Shown here: piece after piece, positions 22,289 to 33,462 of the stretch
Numbering within the stretch: the first letter of the stretch is position 1
Layout of the letters: the number at the start of each line of letters is the position of its first letter
Source: Trigonopsis variabilis
Taxonomy: Eukaryota > Ascomycota > Trigonopsidomycetes > Trigonopsidales > Trigonopsidaceae
Assembly (NCBI GenBank): GCA_003707065.3
Contig: PPXM03000002.1
Location: 1,550,001 to 1,614,000 of the forward strand
Reading direction: 5' to 3'
DNA: 64,000 bases
The notes under the pieces: generated by a model
Told to the model about the DNA's origin: nothing
The model's input: the letters and a program-made list of their open reading frames with translations, nothing else
Database searches by the model: none
Position numbers and translations under genes: made by a program

Positions 22289-22747
22289 GGTCGAGAAGAT
22301 CCGAAATTAGCGTTACACGTTGGGAGAAAAATTTGTGGTAAAATACGCTACAGTCTAGGATGACGAGATGTGTTGAAGCTCTGGATGTTATTTTCTTGCA
22401 CTTGACTCTGCTCCATAGTCTGTTGAAAGACTTATCAGACTCTGTATGCCTTTCCATGGCGGCTCCGGTAGCTGCATGGTCTTGGTTGTTGCATTTATAG
22501 CGAGCTGGTATTTGTAACTCAATGAGGTGAGCGCTTGAAACCGGCTTATATATTTTTCTTCTCAGTTAACCTTCATTGTAGCACATATGGAATCCACTAA
22601 GCATAGGGGTTTGGCAAAGAAGCGGGGTGAGCATGGGCCTGCTGGATGATTTGATCTCACAAGCACGGCTGGCTAGTAACGTATCTCTGGAAACAGACAA
22701 CGCCAAACCAAACAAAGCCAACGACGAGTTGACGTTATATCCTAGAG
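22289..22747. promoter_or_regulatory. Divergent intergenic region MTD1 / MMS19
   Basis: Promoter region shared by two genes read outwards. It holds no recognisable coding exon; a minus-strand ORF at 22566-22769 overlaps the MMS19 start and is a shadow. Confidence 0.45.
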
Positions 22748-25700
22748 ATGACGAAAGAGATAGATCCAAGGGAGATTAAACGATTCCTTGTTCCATCAGA
22801 AGATTCGAATCCAGAGATCGACGAGATTATAGTCTCGCTGGCGTCACGTGAGTCGCGTTAGCACCTATGTGTGAAGACTGACCTGTTTTATAGAGATAAA
22901 TGATGGTAAATTAAAACTTGTGGATATCATAAAGGTTTTGGAAAAAGAGATAGTGGATGAAAATTCTTCTATTCGATCGCGAGGTATCATGATTTCTGTC
23001 TATCAACACTGACCATCCAGCTTTGTTGGCGCTTGCTGATGTTTTAAGACATATCCAAGTACAAAAACTCAGTAGTCAACATAGTATGAGTCTGAAAACG
23101 ATAGAGGTTACTAACAATCAGTTGAATCGATCGTCATGTTCCTCACGGATCGACTTGAAGATCAGGAATGTTTAAAAGAAGTCAGTTCAGGGCTATGTGC
23201 TGTCATTCCGATGACTTTTTTTCATACAGACCAGGCGAAAATAATCTTGGATCGGTATTTGCTATCGAAGAATCCTGTGCTAACGGAATAGACTAGATGA
23301 GTTCGACATCCCTTCCTTCATTCAAAGTCAAAGACTAGCAATCTATGATATTATTCTCTGTCTTCTGCAGAAGAAACCATGCGACTTGAGACCAATTACT
23401 GAACACACGATCAAATCTTATCTAAAAGCTACTGATCGAGAGAAAGATCCGAGGAATCTTTCGATCTGCTTTAAAATCAATCGACTCATAGCCACAACTT
23501 ATGATATTTCGGATCACTCGAGTGAAATGTTTGATTCTGTCTTTTGTTATTTTCCCATTACCTTCAAGGCGCCCGATAATGATCCTTACCATGTTTCAGC
23601 TGATGATCTCAAAAGTCAGTTACGAGAATGCCTGGCTGCAAACTCTTTATATGCGGACGACTGCTTTCCTGCATTAGTGGAAAAACTATCTTCATCATCT
23701 CCTCAAGTTAAGAAAGAATCATTATTGGCCATCACCAAATGTCTAGAATCATATGGCTGTCAAGCAGCAAACAGACATTGGCAGAGGTTATGGGATGCTC
23801 TTAAACTTGAAGCATGGTATAGTGGGGATGATAAAGAATTAACTAATGATGCTTTGGATTCGTTAGAAGCTCTAACAGGCGTTCTTTCCGCATATGAGCA
23901 TCCTCATACTGAGAAATCTAGTCCTCCAGTTAATGCACTGCTTCCTGGATTCATCACATCAGTCTTAAATGACTGTAAAGAAAAAATTGATGAGGAAGGT
24001 AAACTTACAGAGGCAGCAGGCAAAATCGTCGCTACTTGTGCCAAAGCTTCTCCAGCAGCGTTTGAACCTATCTGTGATAGCTATATCCCTTATCTGTTGA
24101 AAAAATTTGATTCTACAGCAATGGTGATTAAGCAAAGGATCGTTTTAGAGTTATTATCCTTGTTCATTCAAGCTAGTGGAAGCGTCTATGGATTTAGATC
24201 CGATAATGGCCAGTTTAGTGAGAATTATCTAACTCCTTATAAAGATCAGATGCTCAATATCTATAGTCAGGCCTTGATGGGGTCAAGTCCTGATGAAGTC
24301 TCGTTGAAGCTGGTCTGTATTCACGGGCTAACTGAATTGTGTCGCTTAAAGGGCTTCTTAACGTCATCGGAGATGGGCCTTGTGGTCCAATATTTTGACG
24401 ATCTTATTATAAATCTTGGCAAGGAGAAAATTGTGTCTAGTTCCTTGGATGCCTTGAACAAACTCGCCCAGATCGATGACTCTCTTATTCTTGATATCTC
24501 ATTTCCTGCATTTTTGATTCATCTACCTGATAAGGATACTGAGCGGTCAAACACGGGCCCTACTTCTTGCTCTGCGATCCTCTATGCGTTGTCATCTCTC
24601 TCGAGCTCGCGAGCTATCTTTCAAGTCTTCATCATTCGAATTCTGTCCAAAATTGATCTAGTTATAGCATGTGGAGCTTCAATATCCTATGTCCGAGCAC
24701 TATTGAACAGCTTGCTCAGGATTATTAAACATAAGGCGAAAGCTGATGATCCCGAGTTAGGCTCTTATTTGAATAAGCTGGCCATCCCCCTTGTCTCCAA
24801 GGCTTTGCAAGCAGCTTTTGATTCTTCGAAGGAGCTCGTTCTTTGCCAACCGGAAGCCATGGATATTATTTGTCAAATCCTCTATTATACCTTGCGAGTG
24901 CAGTCACCGGATGATCAGATTGAGTTTCTCGGGCCTTTGTTCGACTTGTTTATTAATCCCAGAACCGAAAAAGTGGCCTGCTTTTCTTTAGATATCAACC
25001 AATCACTTGTTCCCATTATTGAACATCCATTTGAAGAGGTCGATAAAAAGAATGTCTGGGCTATTTTCACGTCAAGTCTCGCTGCTTATGGTCGCAAGGT
25101 ACCGTTGCCGTTAAACGGCCTGTCACCATTAGAAATGGTCGACAAGATTATCGTTTTGGCTATTCATGTCAGAGACATGTTTGCTCGCATAGCATTGTTA
25201 CGGCTTGTCTGCTTATTGGTGAATAAATGGTTTACGGCGGAGGACCAGCAAAGCCTTCTTGAAGGCCCATTATCTTCGATGGAATCTTGGATCAATCGAA
25301 GTGAGAGAACGACCTCGCTGGCTACTGTCGCTGATGGTCTTAGTAAATTGGAGATAGTTTCATGGATTGCGAAGGCGTTTATCTTGAAAGCGGATGACAA
25401 TGGTCTCGACATCACGAATTGGATCCTGAGCTTGCTTTCTAGTCCTGTTTATGGGCTTGCAGCTGCACAGGCATGTGGCGTGTTAATAGCAACGGACTCT
25501 TTGATCAACAAAGAAAGCGATGTGGTTGTCAGACTCCTTCATCGCCAGAAATTTGTTAATTTCGTTGTTCCCACTTTAACCAATCTCTATCTTAAATTTC
25601 AAACCGGCGTGGAAGACGGGACGGCTGATTCGCAGCTAAGTTCGAATTATCTCGTGGCCCTTTCTAATATTCTTCACTCTGCCTCTATCAAGACAGTTCG

Positions 25701-26253
25701 ATCCCAGCTCGTATCATTCCTACCGCTTCTTCTCCAAAGCCTGCAGCTTTCCGAACCGCAGGTTAAGGCCACTACTATTGATACCTTGCATGAATTAATA
25801 AGTGAATCCCCTGAACTAATCCAGTCTCATCTTCAGACTATCGTTACTGAGTTGTTGAATTGCCTCTCTTTGGGTACAGAGGATGATAGCGATGATGGTA
25901 TGCCACCATTGCAAGTACATCCCAGCGCGACACAGCGGCTCTCGGCGGCCATTGGCAGGATCCCCGCTGTCGCGAGGTTTAGTCACCGTCATAATCATAC
26001 ACACGAAGACAGTGGGTCTTCGACTCCCTCGGTCTCGCAAAATTACATGGCTAATCCACGGGCAGTCCGACTAGCTGCTTTGCGATGTCTCCAGGTGCTC
26101 CCACAAGTCTACGATACTCCTACTTTACAGCCATACACGAAGTTGATCTTACGGAAATTGGAGATATCTCTTGATGATCCTTTAAGAGCAGTGCGGAAGG
26201 CTGCAGTGGACTGCCGTCAAGCATACTATGCCAAGGAATCCAAAACTGAATAG
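22748..26253 (+). CDS. MMS19: MMS19/Met18 cytosolic Fe-S cluster targeting factor, 1115 aa, 5 exons
   Basis: Exons 22748-22847, 22894-22983, 23021-23083, 23122-23254, 23292-26253; introns 46, 37, 38 and 37 nt, all in the first 550 bases. The N-terminal exons encode short HEAT-like helices ending SQRLAIYDIIL. The hallmark follows at about residue 212: FDSVFCYFPITFKAPDNDPY. The HEAT-repeat C-terminus ends RLAALRCLQVLP and RAVRKAAVDCRQAYYA, as in Mms19. The protein works with Cia1 and Cia2 to hand Fe-S clusters to DNA polymerases, XPD and other nuclear enzymes. Yeast Met18 is 1032 aa. Every junction keeps the frame. The other HEAT protein considered, CAND1, does not have the YFPITF motif. Confidence 0.92.
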
Positions 26254-26368
26254 TGATGGAAAAGTGGATATGTGTATAGATCCAGCGTTTAGGGAGGGCT
26301 ACACTAGGAACTTCCTTTTGCGTTTATATTTTATTGACCACACCTGTTATTTCTTGTGTATAATGCAA

Positions 26369-27133
26369 TCACCGATATGCTTTAACTATTCTCTTTTCAA
26401 TTCCGATTAGGATAGATTCGTGTTGGAGTAATTGAAGATTGTCTGCCTCAGCTATAAACACTTTTCTCATGTTTACACCAGGTCCAGAAACAGGTCCTTG
26501 CATTGACTGCAGGGGGTTTTGTTGGGTCTCCTGGTTGGCACTGTTGTCTGATCCTAAGATGAGAGCGTACACGGGTCGTAAACCGAACCAATTGAGAAAG
26601 TACCAAGATAAGGATGACACCCAGCGGGCATCAAGGTCTTTTGTGGCCACGCCTGATTGTAGCATTGCTTTGAATCGGATCGTCAAAGGGAATGGAAGCT
26701 TCATGACCACGAAACCAGCAAAGAAAAGATTAACCCAAGACATGAGGATAGTCTGAGGGACCAGGTTAGCCAGGTTGCCTTTCATCATTCTACTCATTTG
26801 ATCCATTCCATTCGGATCAGTCAGCGGATTTTGAGGAGGCTTTTCTTCGGTCGACTTATCCTTGAGATAGTCCCCCGCTCGAAAGGCCTTGCAAGTGTCC
26901 TCTCGGCAGCTAAGAAAAAATTGCTCTGAAACCATATCACCCGACTGTTTCAAGGCATTGGCGAAGGCTAATGCTTGCTGTTCTCGAACGGCAAGGATAT
27001 CCTGGCGTTTAGGTACATCCTGAAGTAACTGGGTGGCATAGTGACGGAGGATTCCCACTAGAATCATGACAATGGAAATAGGAAATAACACCCAGTTACG
27101 CAGATTCGGGTCGAGGATTAAATCTGCAGCCAT
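26369..27133 (-). CDS. EMC3: ER membrane protein complex subunit 3, 254 aa, intronless
   Basis: Insertase subunit of the EMC, related to YidC/Oxa1, which helps tail-anchored and multi-pass proteins enter the ER membrane. It begins MAADLILDPNLRNWVLFPISIVMILVGILRHY, the first membrane helix. A charged coiled-coil loop follows (KRQDILAVREQQALAFANAL), then MMKGNLANLVPQTILMSWVN and LPFPLTIRFKAMLQSGV, with two further helices. The frame stays open upstream to 27409, but the family length (yeast 253 aa) and the conserved first helix place the start at 27133. SPC2, another ER translocation-linked gene, starts 1.6 kb away. Confidence 0.94.
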   Translation of the reverse strand: MAADLILDPNLRNWVLFPISIVMILVGILRHYATQLLQDVPKRQDILAVREQQALAFANALKQSGDMVSEQFFLSCREDTCKAFRAGDYLKDKSTEEKPPQNPLTDPNGMDQMSRMMKGNLANLVPQTILMSWVNLFFAGFVVMKLPFPLTIRFKAMLQSGVATKDLDARWVSSLSWYFLNWFGLRPVYALILGSDNSANQETQQNPLQSMQGPVSGPGVNMRKVFIAEADNLQLLQHESILIGIEKRIVKAYR

Positions 27134-27800
27134 GGTGAACCGAGGAAGTAGTGGACCTCTAAAAGTGAGGCCGTACGTAACTAACGGGGGTGGAGGCGGA
27201 CGTTGAGTTTGTTCTTGGTAACCATCTCTGGCCGCAAGTTCTACAGCCAAGCTTGAGAATGAGGGCGTTATTTGCATATTCAAAATGAACATCTTCTTTT
27301 GTTTCTGAACGCTACTGCAGTTGATGCTTGTCATGGGCTCTCTAATTAATCTGCATGTTTGACAATAGCTTCTAGATCGATCTTTCTCGGAACCATCTGA
27401 ATTGATCACTGCAATATGTTTGCTATCTCTCTATTTCATCATGTTTTTTTTGGAATGAACTCATTGATCATTATAGAGAGATATATATTAACACAAATTG
27501 ACGAATAAAATTCACAACCAGCTTTAGCCAATCCCAGTGATGTTTATCTCTGATGATCTTTGACAGCGATTTCTTGCAATTAAGGGGTGAAATCGCTATT
27601 TATCACATAAGTGATTCCGATGTCAATTTATGTGCAAGGCGTATTTAGTTGTCTTACAATTGTGCATGTCTGCCATACTATGACATAGCAGCGATGATCA
27701 TGATCAGCAAAACCTTACGAGTGTTTAGAGCTTTGAATACCGGACCTCATGAATTCCTAGATACATTGAATTGCTTGAATATAAATATGAGTGGGCACTT
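27134..27800. other. Intergenic between CFEM gene 3' end and EMC3 start
   Basis: AT-rich noncoding DNA with the EMC3 promoter (minus strand) and the 3' end of the CFEM gene. No RNA gene or coding exon recognised. Confidence 0.45.
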
Positions 27801-28292
27801 CTAACCAAAAATGATGAAGAGCAATGATGAAAGGACGATTGAGAGGAGCACGCCGGGCGCCAAAGGAGCAGGGAGAATCATTTTTGAAGGCACCGATGAA
27901 GAGGAAAAGGAAGTAGAACCAGATTCAGATGCCGAGGCGGAAGCAGAAGCAGCAGTGGAACCCGAAGCAGCAGTCGCTGTTGGAACAGACGAGGCAGTTA
28001 ACAAGGTACTATCTAATGTCGTATAAGAAGAGCAGGCAGAATTGGCGAGGGAAAGGACTGATTCTCGGTCTGTTGATGCAGTACAAGAGGATAATGCACA
28101 GTTTTCTAATTGAGCAAGCAAAGCGGAATTAGTACACACACATTGAAGATCCGTTAAAGAGCAGTCTGACGAGAGCAAGTTGGAAATAAGACATGATTGT
28201 GCACATTGAGGGATTCCCGATATAGCAGTAGTGGACTGAGCAATAGATAAACTCGCAAAGAGCGTTAAAAGCAAGTTGATCTCGAAAATCAT
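27801..28292 (-). CDS. CFEM-domain GPI-anchored cell-surface protein, 163 aa
   Basis: A signal peptide (MIFEINLLLTLFASLSIAQS) precedes a CFEM domain at about 27-90. Eight cysteines are at residues 30, 34, 44, 51, 53, 65, 70 and 87, with the core CVC and spacing C-x3-C-x9-C usual for the fold. A Ser/Ala/Thr-rich stalk (about 91-140) follows, and a C-terminal hydrophobic segment after a small-residue site predicts a GPI anchor. CFEM proteins are fungus-specific; some take up heme or iron at the wall, others bind host surfaces or act as receptors. Function here cannot be told from sequence. Intronless and short, as usual for this class. A plus-strand ORF over the same bases is a shadow. Confidence 0.85.
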   Translation of the reverse strand: MIFEINLLLTLFASLSIAQSTTAISGIPQCAQSCLISNLLSSDCSLTDLQCVCTNSALLAQLENCALSSCTASTDRESVLSLANSACSSYTTLDSTLLTASSVPTATAASGSTAASASASASESGSTSFSSSSVPSKMILPAPLAPGVLLSIVLSSLLFIIFG

Positions 28293-28727
28293 CGTTTTAG
28301 TATGAAGCTATAAATAGGAGCAAGGAGAGTGAAGGGGCCGCGAAGTTGGTCCCAACTGTTACACTCTAAAATCCACAACGGAGCGCAGACAGACCCGTGC
28401 TAGCAGACCCGCTCTATTAAAGAAAAAGATTTAATCAAGTAGGCTTTATGGATGTGATGGTTAATAGGAGGAAAGTTCTGCTTTAATGAGTCATGACTTA
28501 GGGCTTCGGCTAGGCGTCTCAAAGCAGCCAGAGTAAGATTGAGATTCTTTTTGAGCGTTTTATATCTCATGCCGCGTAGCTACACATATCATGAATGAAT
28601 ACGTCAGGACTTATAGGGGAGGTTTAGAATCAACTGCAGATCAAACACAGATCATGCACGGTCCAAAGGGATCGACTGTTTTAGAGACGTGTTACCATCG
28701 TGACCTGTCTCTAACTCCCCATCCACC
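28293..28727. promoter_or_regulatory. Divergent intergenic region CFEM gene / SPC2
   Basis: Promoter region for two genes read outwards. Nothing coding recognised. Confidence 0.45.
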
Positions 28728-29300
28728 ATGGCTAAGCCAAAGAAGAGCACGCTAGTGTAAGAGTATGTTAGGCGCTGGCTAATTTCAGGAACTCGAGTGA
28801 AATGAAAAGACTGACCGATGATGAGATTCCTTATGTAAGTACCTATTTCAAGAGTTCATAGCTAATTGGAGATCCTTCGGAAATTGGGATACAGCCAACG
28901 ATTCCTCCTCAGTGACGTATTCCTTGTTATCAATTACATTTCAATTGCTATAGCAGCGGTGACAGGAATGTATGAATATAAACTAGGCTATGCTGCCTGC
29001 ATGAGCTGGAGTGGATTCGCTGCCATTGCGTTCTTTGTCTTACAGGGTCTAGCAACCTTGTGGTCTCGATTTGTTATCAAGAAGAAGGTATACTCGGGGA
29101 TAAAGGGGTCAAATGAAATAGCGATTGCAACTTGGGTATCTAAGACGTCCCCAATCTACCACGTCGAAGTCTTCAAGAGCAATAACCGGGTTCAGAAGAT
29201 AGATGTTCCCTTTACCAAATGGTTTGCTGAGGATGGATCGATCCGACTGGGGCCCCTGACGGAATGGGTCGAGTCGTTGGTGCAACCAAAGAAAGATTAG
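28728..29300 (+). CDS. SPC2: Signal peptidase complex subunit 2 (SPC25 type), 167 aa, 3 exons
   Basis: Exons 28728-28756, 28789-28834, 28872-29300; introns 32 and 37 nt. The 32-nt intron is among the shortest seen here (GTAAGA...GGCTAATTTCAG). The protein starts MAKPKKSTLVNSSEMKRLTDDEIPYILRKLGYSQ, then LLSDVFLVINYISIAIAAVTGMYEYKLG and a second membrane helix near residue 85, followed by a cytosolic domain. This is the SPC25 layout: two helices, both ends cytosolic. The subunit tunes signal peptidase activity and its contact with the translocon. Yeast Spc2 is 178 aa. Confidence 0.87.
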
Positions 29301-29510
29301 ATCTGAATGAAAAGTTATAGATCTGTACGAAAGCTAATGATACTTTGAGTCACTATGAGATCTATCGATTTATGTACTTCGTAATATGCGCAATGTATTA
29401 ATTTGAAATATAATCTTCAATCTGCCGCCTACAAGTATTGAGCGGACTGCGCTGTCACTCAATTATCAAAATCATCTTCAATTCATGTTACACAAGTTCC
29501 AATACCTTGA

Positions 29511-30049
29511 TCACGCCGAATCAGCAAGAGGAATAAATCGTTGACGACGAGCTGGGATGTTTGTAGCATCTACAATCCATCCCGTTCGAGCATTCATGTC
29601 GCTCGGTAATGTGAAACCGTGATTTGATTTGTAGGTGTAAAATCCATGAACACGGCCATTTGGAACGTCGCGCAATAAAGCTTGCTCATCCTTTTGCCTA
29701 ACGCTGGTCTCAGAAGTGACGAAGTCTGCCTTTTCGCTGGCAGAAGTATGATCGAAACCAGTCAGTTTGCTAGCCACCCATGAATGACCAGTTCGTCGTT
29801 CGTAGCGTCGGTCCACAACATATAATCCAAGACCGATTAACGAAGCAACAAGGAATTTGATGTGTGTAGGTCGTATTAGAGCTATTGTCAGCTAGGCCAA
29901 CATCAAACCTTACGTTCAGCTGGGTCATCGGGGTCTTCGTGATGCCCATGATCAGAATAGGATCTAACATTCGTGAATAGACTCAATGAAGAAGCCGAAG
30001 GGCGGGTTCGACGAGCTATTTGCGATCCAAGCACCCGTTGTCGAAGCAT
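29511..30049 (-). CDS. Unassigned mitochondrial single-pass membrane protein, 168 aa, 2 exons
   Basis: Minus-strand exons 29914-30049 and 29511-29881, joined over a 32-nt intron that keeps the frame. The N-terminus MLRQRVLGSQIARRTRPSA up to NVRSYS is a typical presequence with an RxY-type cleavage site. One membrane helix (IKFLVASLIGLGLYVV, about residues 52-67) follows, then RRYERRTGHSW and a soluble domain of 90 residues ending RQRFIPLADSA. The topology resembles small accessory subunits of respiratory complexes, but I do not recognise the family and give no function. The gene is divergent from SIL1, 352 bases away. Confidence 0.65.
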
Positions 30050-30401
30050 GGCTAAGATACAAAGAGAGCTGCGTGATTGGCCGCAACCAACCACAGGGTG
30101 TCAGTTCTCGGTTGCTACCGTCACAACGTCCTTTCTAATTACATCCCTTTCTAATCTGCCGGTTCTATTGTGGACCCTTCCTTGCACTGAACAGAAAAAA
30201 CAACACGAGAAAGTTATAGCAGCTGTTACTGATCATCAGAAGCTCCTCTAAATCCATTGCATTATATTATGGCGTATCTCATAAACAGGAAGTCCGTCGT
30301 CTTTCATGTGTATCTGTCCTAGACTTTCTTAGCTTGGGTCCGTCGTTCCTCTTTACGCCGTTACACTTACAATATTACATCAGTGAGCGCAAGGCACCCA
30401 A
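30050..30401. promoter_or_regulatory. Divergent intergenic region: mitochondrial protein gene / SIL1
   Basis: Promoter region for two genes read outwards. No other signal recognised. Confidence 0.4.
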
Positions 30402-31506
30402 ATGAAGAGTCTACTTAGTATAATAGCACTGCTACTTCCTCTGGCTCAAGGATCTGACCTAATTTGTGATAATGGAGATTGCTATCCGAAAATTTTCGAG
30501 GCCACGAATCAATGGCAAGTGGTCCGTCCTGGACAAGAAATACCTGCAGGTAGGCGACTGAGCAGTACGGCAGAAACTAAACGCAGGACTGCATGTCCGA
30601 ATGGATTTTGCTACAGGCGAAAAACAAGCAAAATTAGTGGATGCGACCGAGTCAATGGATGAGCTTGCTGTCGTGGCCAGTCCTAAACCCCACAACGATC
30701 CTCCCTCGTGGGTATGGGATGGACCAGGAGAGAGAGGATCGTTTTCGACGGCTCTGTCTAAAATATTAGAGCTAGAGAAGTCCGATTCACTTTCCCCTGA
30801 GCAGGTAAAAGAGCTGTTGACTTCATTAGAGATAGCCGAAGATTATGCATACGATTATGACATGGGAGCTGACCTGGCAGATGACTATATATTGGTATCA
30901 GCTTTAATTGATTCAGTCCGACGCGGTCACAAAACAGGCCCTGCTCAAGAGGCTTGTAAATTGTCGCTACAGGTTGTGGGAGCAGCGCTTCATAATAATC
31001 CGACTGCGTGGACGAACTTGGCGAGCCGATCTCCGGTTGGAGATGACCATCCAATTTCTAAGTTGCTCCATTTTATTGGCGCTGAGACCTCGGACGAAGT
31101 GTTGATCAAGCTTATCTATGCTCTGTCCAGCATGTTACCAATGCCAGAAGGAATGGACAACTTTGTTATTAATGGAGGACATGAGATTCTCCAGCGATTG
31201 GCTGAACGCAAGCCTCCTATAAGCAACACCAAGGCAGAAATGGTAGCCGTTAGAATCGGTCGACTAGTCGAAGAAGATTTCACTCGTTGCGCTTCGGACC
31301 GGCATTGCCAATCGAATCTTGGGCCCAGTGTGTCTCAAACTTGGTGTGAAGCGCTCGAGCGCTCTCAGCGGTGGATGACTGCTAAAGAGAGAAAGCTTGG
31401 TATTCTTGGCTCGTTGAAAGCCTTTCATGATATCGTTCAATGTCGTCTGGATGTAGACACCACTGATGAACTAGCCAAGCTGGTCCATAACAATGATGAG
31501 CTTTGA
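30402..31506 (+). CDS. SIL1: Sil1/Sls1 nucleotide exchange factor for BiP, 355 aa, 2 exons
   Basis: Exons 30402-30549 and 30587-31506 with a 37-nt intron. A signal peptide (MKSLLSIIALLLPLAQGSD) leads into DLICDNGDCYPKIFEA. Splicing then gives IPAGLHVRMDFATGEKQAKL, the family pattern of IPAGLHVRxNxxTGxKEAKL. The helical armadillo-like region follows (LLTSLEIAEDYAYDYDMGADL and more). Sil1 releases ADP from the ER Hsp70 Kar2/BiP during translocation and folding. The protein ends in HNNDEL, and the last four residues NDEL form a likely ER-retention signal of the HDEL class. Length suits the family (yeast Sil1 421 aa). Confidence 0.9.
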
Positions 31507-31623
31507 ATAAATGGTAAAAATGACCGTCAAAAAGGCTTAAGCTCGACGCTTGCTGGAGTCAAAACATTATCTTGATCTATAATACATAAAGGGTAATCTC
31601 TGGAAAGCACTATGAGAGGAGGA

Positions 31624-32832
31624 TTATTTTTCATTGCGTATCACTCTTAGGATGACCCGCTTCAGACCGGATTTGCCTGTTTCTTCTATTGGCAAGTAAC
31701 TGACCTGATCTTTGTGATTCTGGTCCAAAATCTCTTCAAATTCGGCAACTCCTCCACCGACTCCCAGATATGACCATTTTGCAGCTACTAGAGCACAAGG
31801 AAAGGTGAGTTCTGAAGGGGAATCTGATGATGAGGTGTGCGAGAACTTGAGAGCATCGACAAGAGTAGCAGCAAAAGCGCCAAGAGTGGATGGAGAGTAG
31901 ATAGTTTCAGAGGCAAGAACTAAGCTATATCCATGAAATGAGTCTGAAGAATTTGATGACTGCGTCCGACGGATCTGGTGATATTCTGGTTCATGGGCCC
32001 AGTCTAGGGCAGTGGAGTATCCAAGAGTCGCCCAGGCTCCGGAAACAAAGCGGAGGCGAATCCCTAGCCGGTTCATGTCATTAACAAATTTCCGAACAAG
32101 CTCAGATGAAATGTCTAACTCGCCCTCTCGATGGGGTAGCTGGGGTCCTTTAGTTTGGTCCTTGTCGACTAGTATCTCTTGTTCTTCTGGAGCAAGGCTG
32201 TAATACCAGGCCAGAATCAAGTTAGGGAGAGAGACCAGTCGTAAAACGGAGTGGTTGTAGTCGGCTAAAGTGAAGATGTATCTAGGAAGGCTCGGTGATT
32301 GGGAAGGGTTGGCTCTTGCCAAAGACAAAACATGCAAAAAGATCGATATAGTAGGTAAGGAAGATCCACATCCCAGCTCTAGAACGCTAAAAGGGACGCC
32401 AGCGGGGACATTTATATCCAACTCGATTTTGGGCAACGACCGGGCCAAGTAGGATACCAAATCCAGACTACCTTCCCATGTCTTTAGTCCACCCTCGTAT
32501 ACCCAGGTCAAGATATCAAGCTCTGGCTTATCGACAAACAACCGCTCATCCTGACTCAACTGATCGCGAAGCTTCAACTGGTGTTGGACATCAAACAGCT
32601 CCCGACGATATAACTTCATAGAGCTTTCGCTGTTGATGGGAATTTCAAGGCACTCATAGGACAGCCGATCAGGCAGGGAGGAAATTATATCCGATAAAGT
32701 ATGGAGACACGCGGCCGCGGTCGTCGCTGATTCCAGCTCGAACTTCGTATCAGGCACCTCTGAGGATCCTGCCTGACCCCCAGCGACCCTACCAGGTTCT
32801 GATTCATGAGAATCAAACCCAAACCTGAACAT
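31624..32832 (-). CDS. HPM1: Protein-histidine N-methyltransferase (Hpm1/METTL18), 402 aa
   Basis: A class I SAM methyltransferase. The nucleotide-binding motif is FSVLELGCGSSLPTISIF at about residues 154-171, preceded by DILTWVYEGGLKTWEGSLDL, the conserved lead-in of this family. Downstream are the typical ADYNHSVLRLVSLPN and SLVLASETIYSP motifs. Yeast Hpm1 methylates a histidine of ribosomal protein uL3 and affects translation elongation. The frame is open to 32880 without an ATG; the start chosen is the first ATG (MFRFGFDSHES), which fits the FGF opening of the family. Confidence 0.9.
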   Translation of the reverse strand: MFRFGFDSHESEPGRVAGGQAGSSEVPDTKFELESATTAAACLHTLSDIISSLPDRLSYECLEIPINSESSMKLYRRELFDVQHQLKLRDQLSQDERLFVDKPELDILTWVYEGGLKTWEGSLDLVSYLARSLPKIELDINVPAGVPFSVLELGCGSSLPTISIFLHVLSLARANPSQSPSLPRYIFTLADYNHSVLRLVSLPNLILAWYYSLAPEEQEILVDKDQTKGPQLPHREGELDISSELVRKFVNDMNRLGIRLRFVSGAWATLGYSTALDWAHEPEYHQIRRTQSSNSSDSFHGYSLVLASETIYSPSTLGAFAATLVDALKFSHTSSSDSPSELTFPCALVAAKWSYLGVGGGVAEFEEILDQNHKDQVSYLPIEETGKSGLKRVILRVIRNEK

Positions 32833-33462
32833 GGTCCGATAAACGTCGATGGGGAGGAAAAAAATGTTACCGTGTAGCACTATTCGGTGATAATAATTGT
32901 CCCACGACTCATTGTCAAGCCGGGGTTTGGACGATCACGCAAATGTAATAAAGCCGAGCCGAGCCTATTTCGGCCGCACCGTCCAGGCAGATCAGACAGA
33001 AGAGAATCCTTTTACTGCTGGAATGATCACAGAGTCTTAATTAGCATAATCAATTATGGGGAGTGCACTCATCTTGCAGGGTATAGTGACCAGAAGTTCT
33101 AGTGGACGGTAGACGTTCCACAACAGGAGCGGTTGAAACAAATGATACAATTGGGATCACTTTGGACTTTATATAGCACGATGACAAATGTAGACTGCTG
33201 AGAAAGAGGCATAATTTTATGATTTCGGCCCTGTTATGCTACACAAACCGTTGCCTGTTTTTATTGCTGACATCGCCGATCAACAATCGATAGGACAACA
33301 CTACACTGATCTATTACGGAAAAGGAATAATTCCAAATTAGACATATTATTATAGTATAAGACAGCTAGACAGCTATAGATGATTATTTTTATACATGGC
33401 AGTCTAGGACTGCTTTGCTGTCCGTATAGACATATTTTAGACGGAGCCAAAACACTCTATAT
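32833..33462. other. Intergenic between CYS3 3' end and HPM1 start
   Basis: AT-rich noncoding DNA containing the HPM1 promoter (minus strand) and CYS3 3' end. A short tandem GACAGCTA-like repeat lies near 33360-33380. No gene recognised. Confidence 0.45.

Noticed and set aside
22748-26253. Reading the large HEAT protein as CAND1/Tip120
   Set aside because: The YFPITF...NDPY block and N-terminal exons match MMS19; no cullin-binding CAND1 signatures seen.
27134-27409. 92-residue N-terminal extension of EMC3
   Set aside because: The frame is open but begins with GTG, is unlike any Emc3 and would bury the first membrane helix; the normal start is at 27133.
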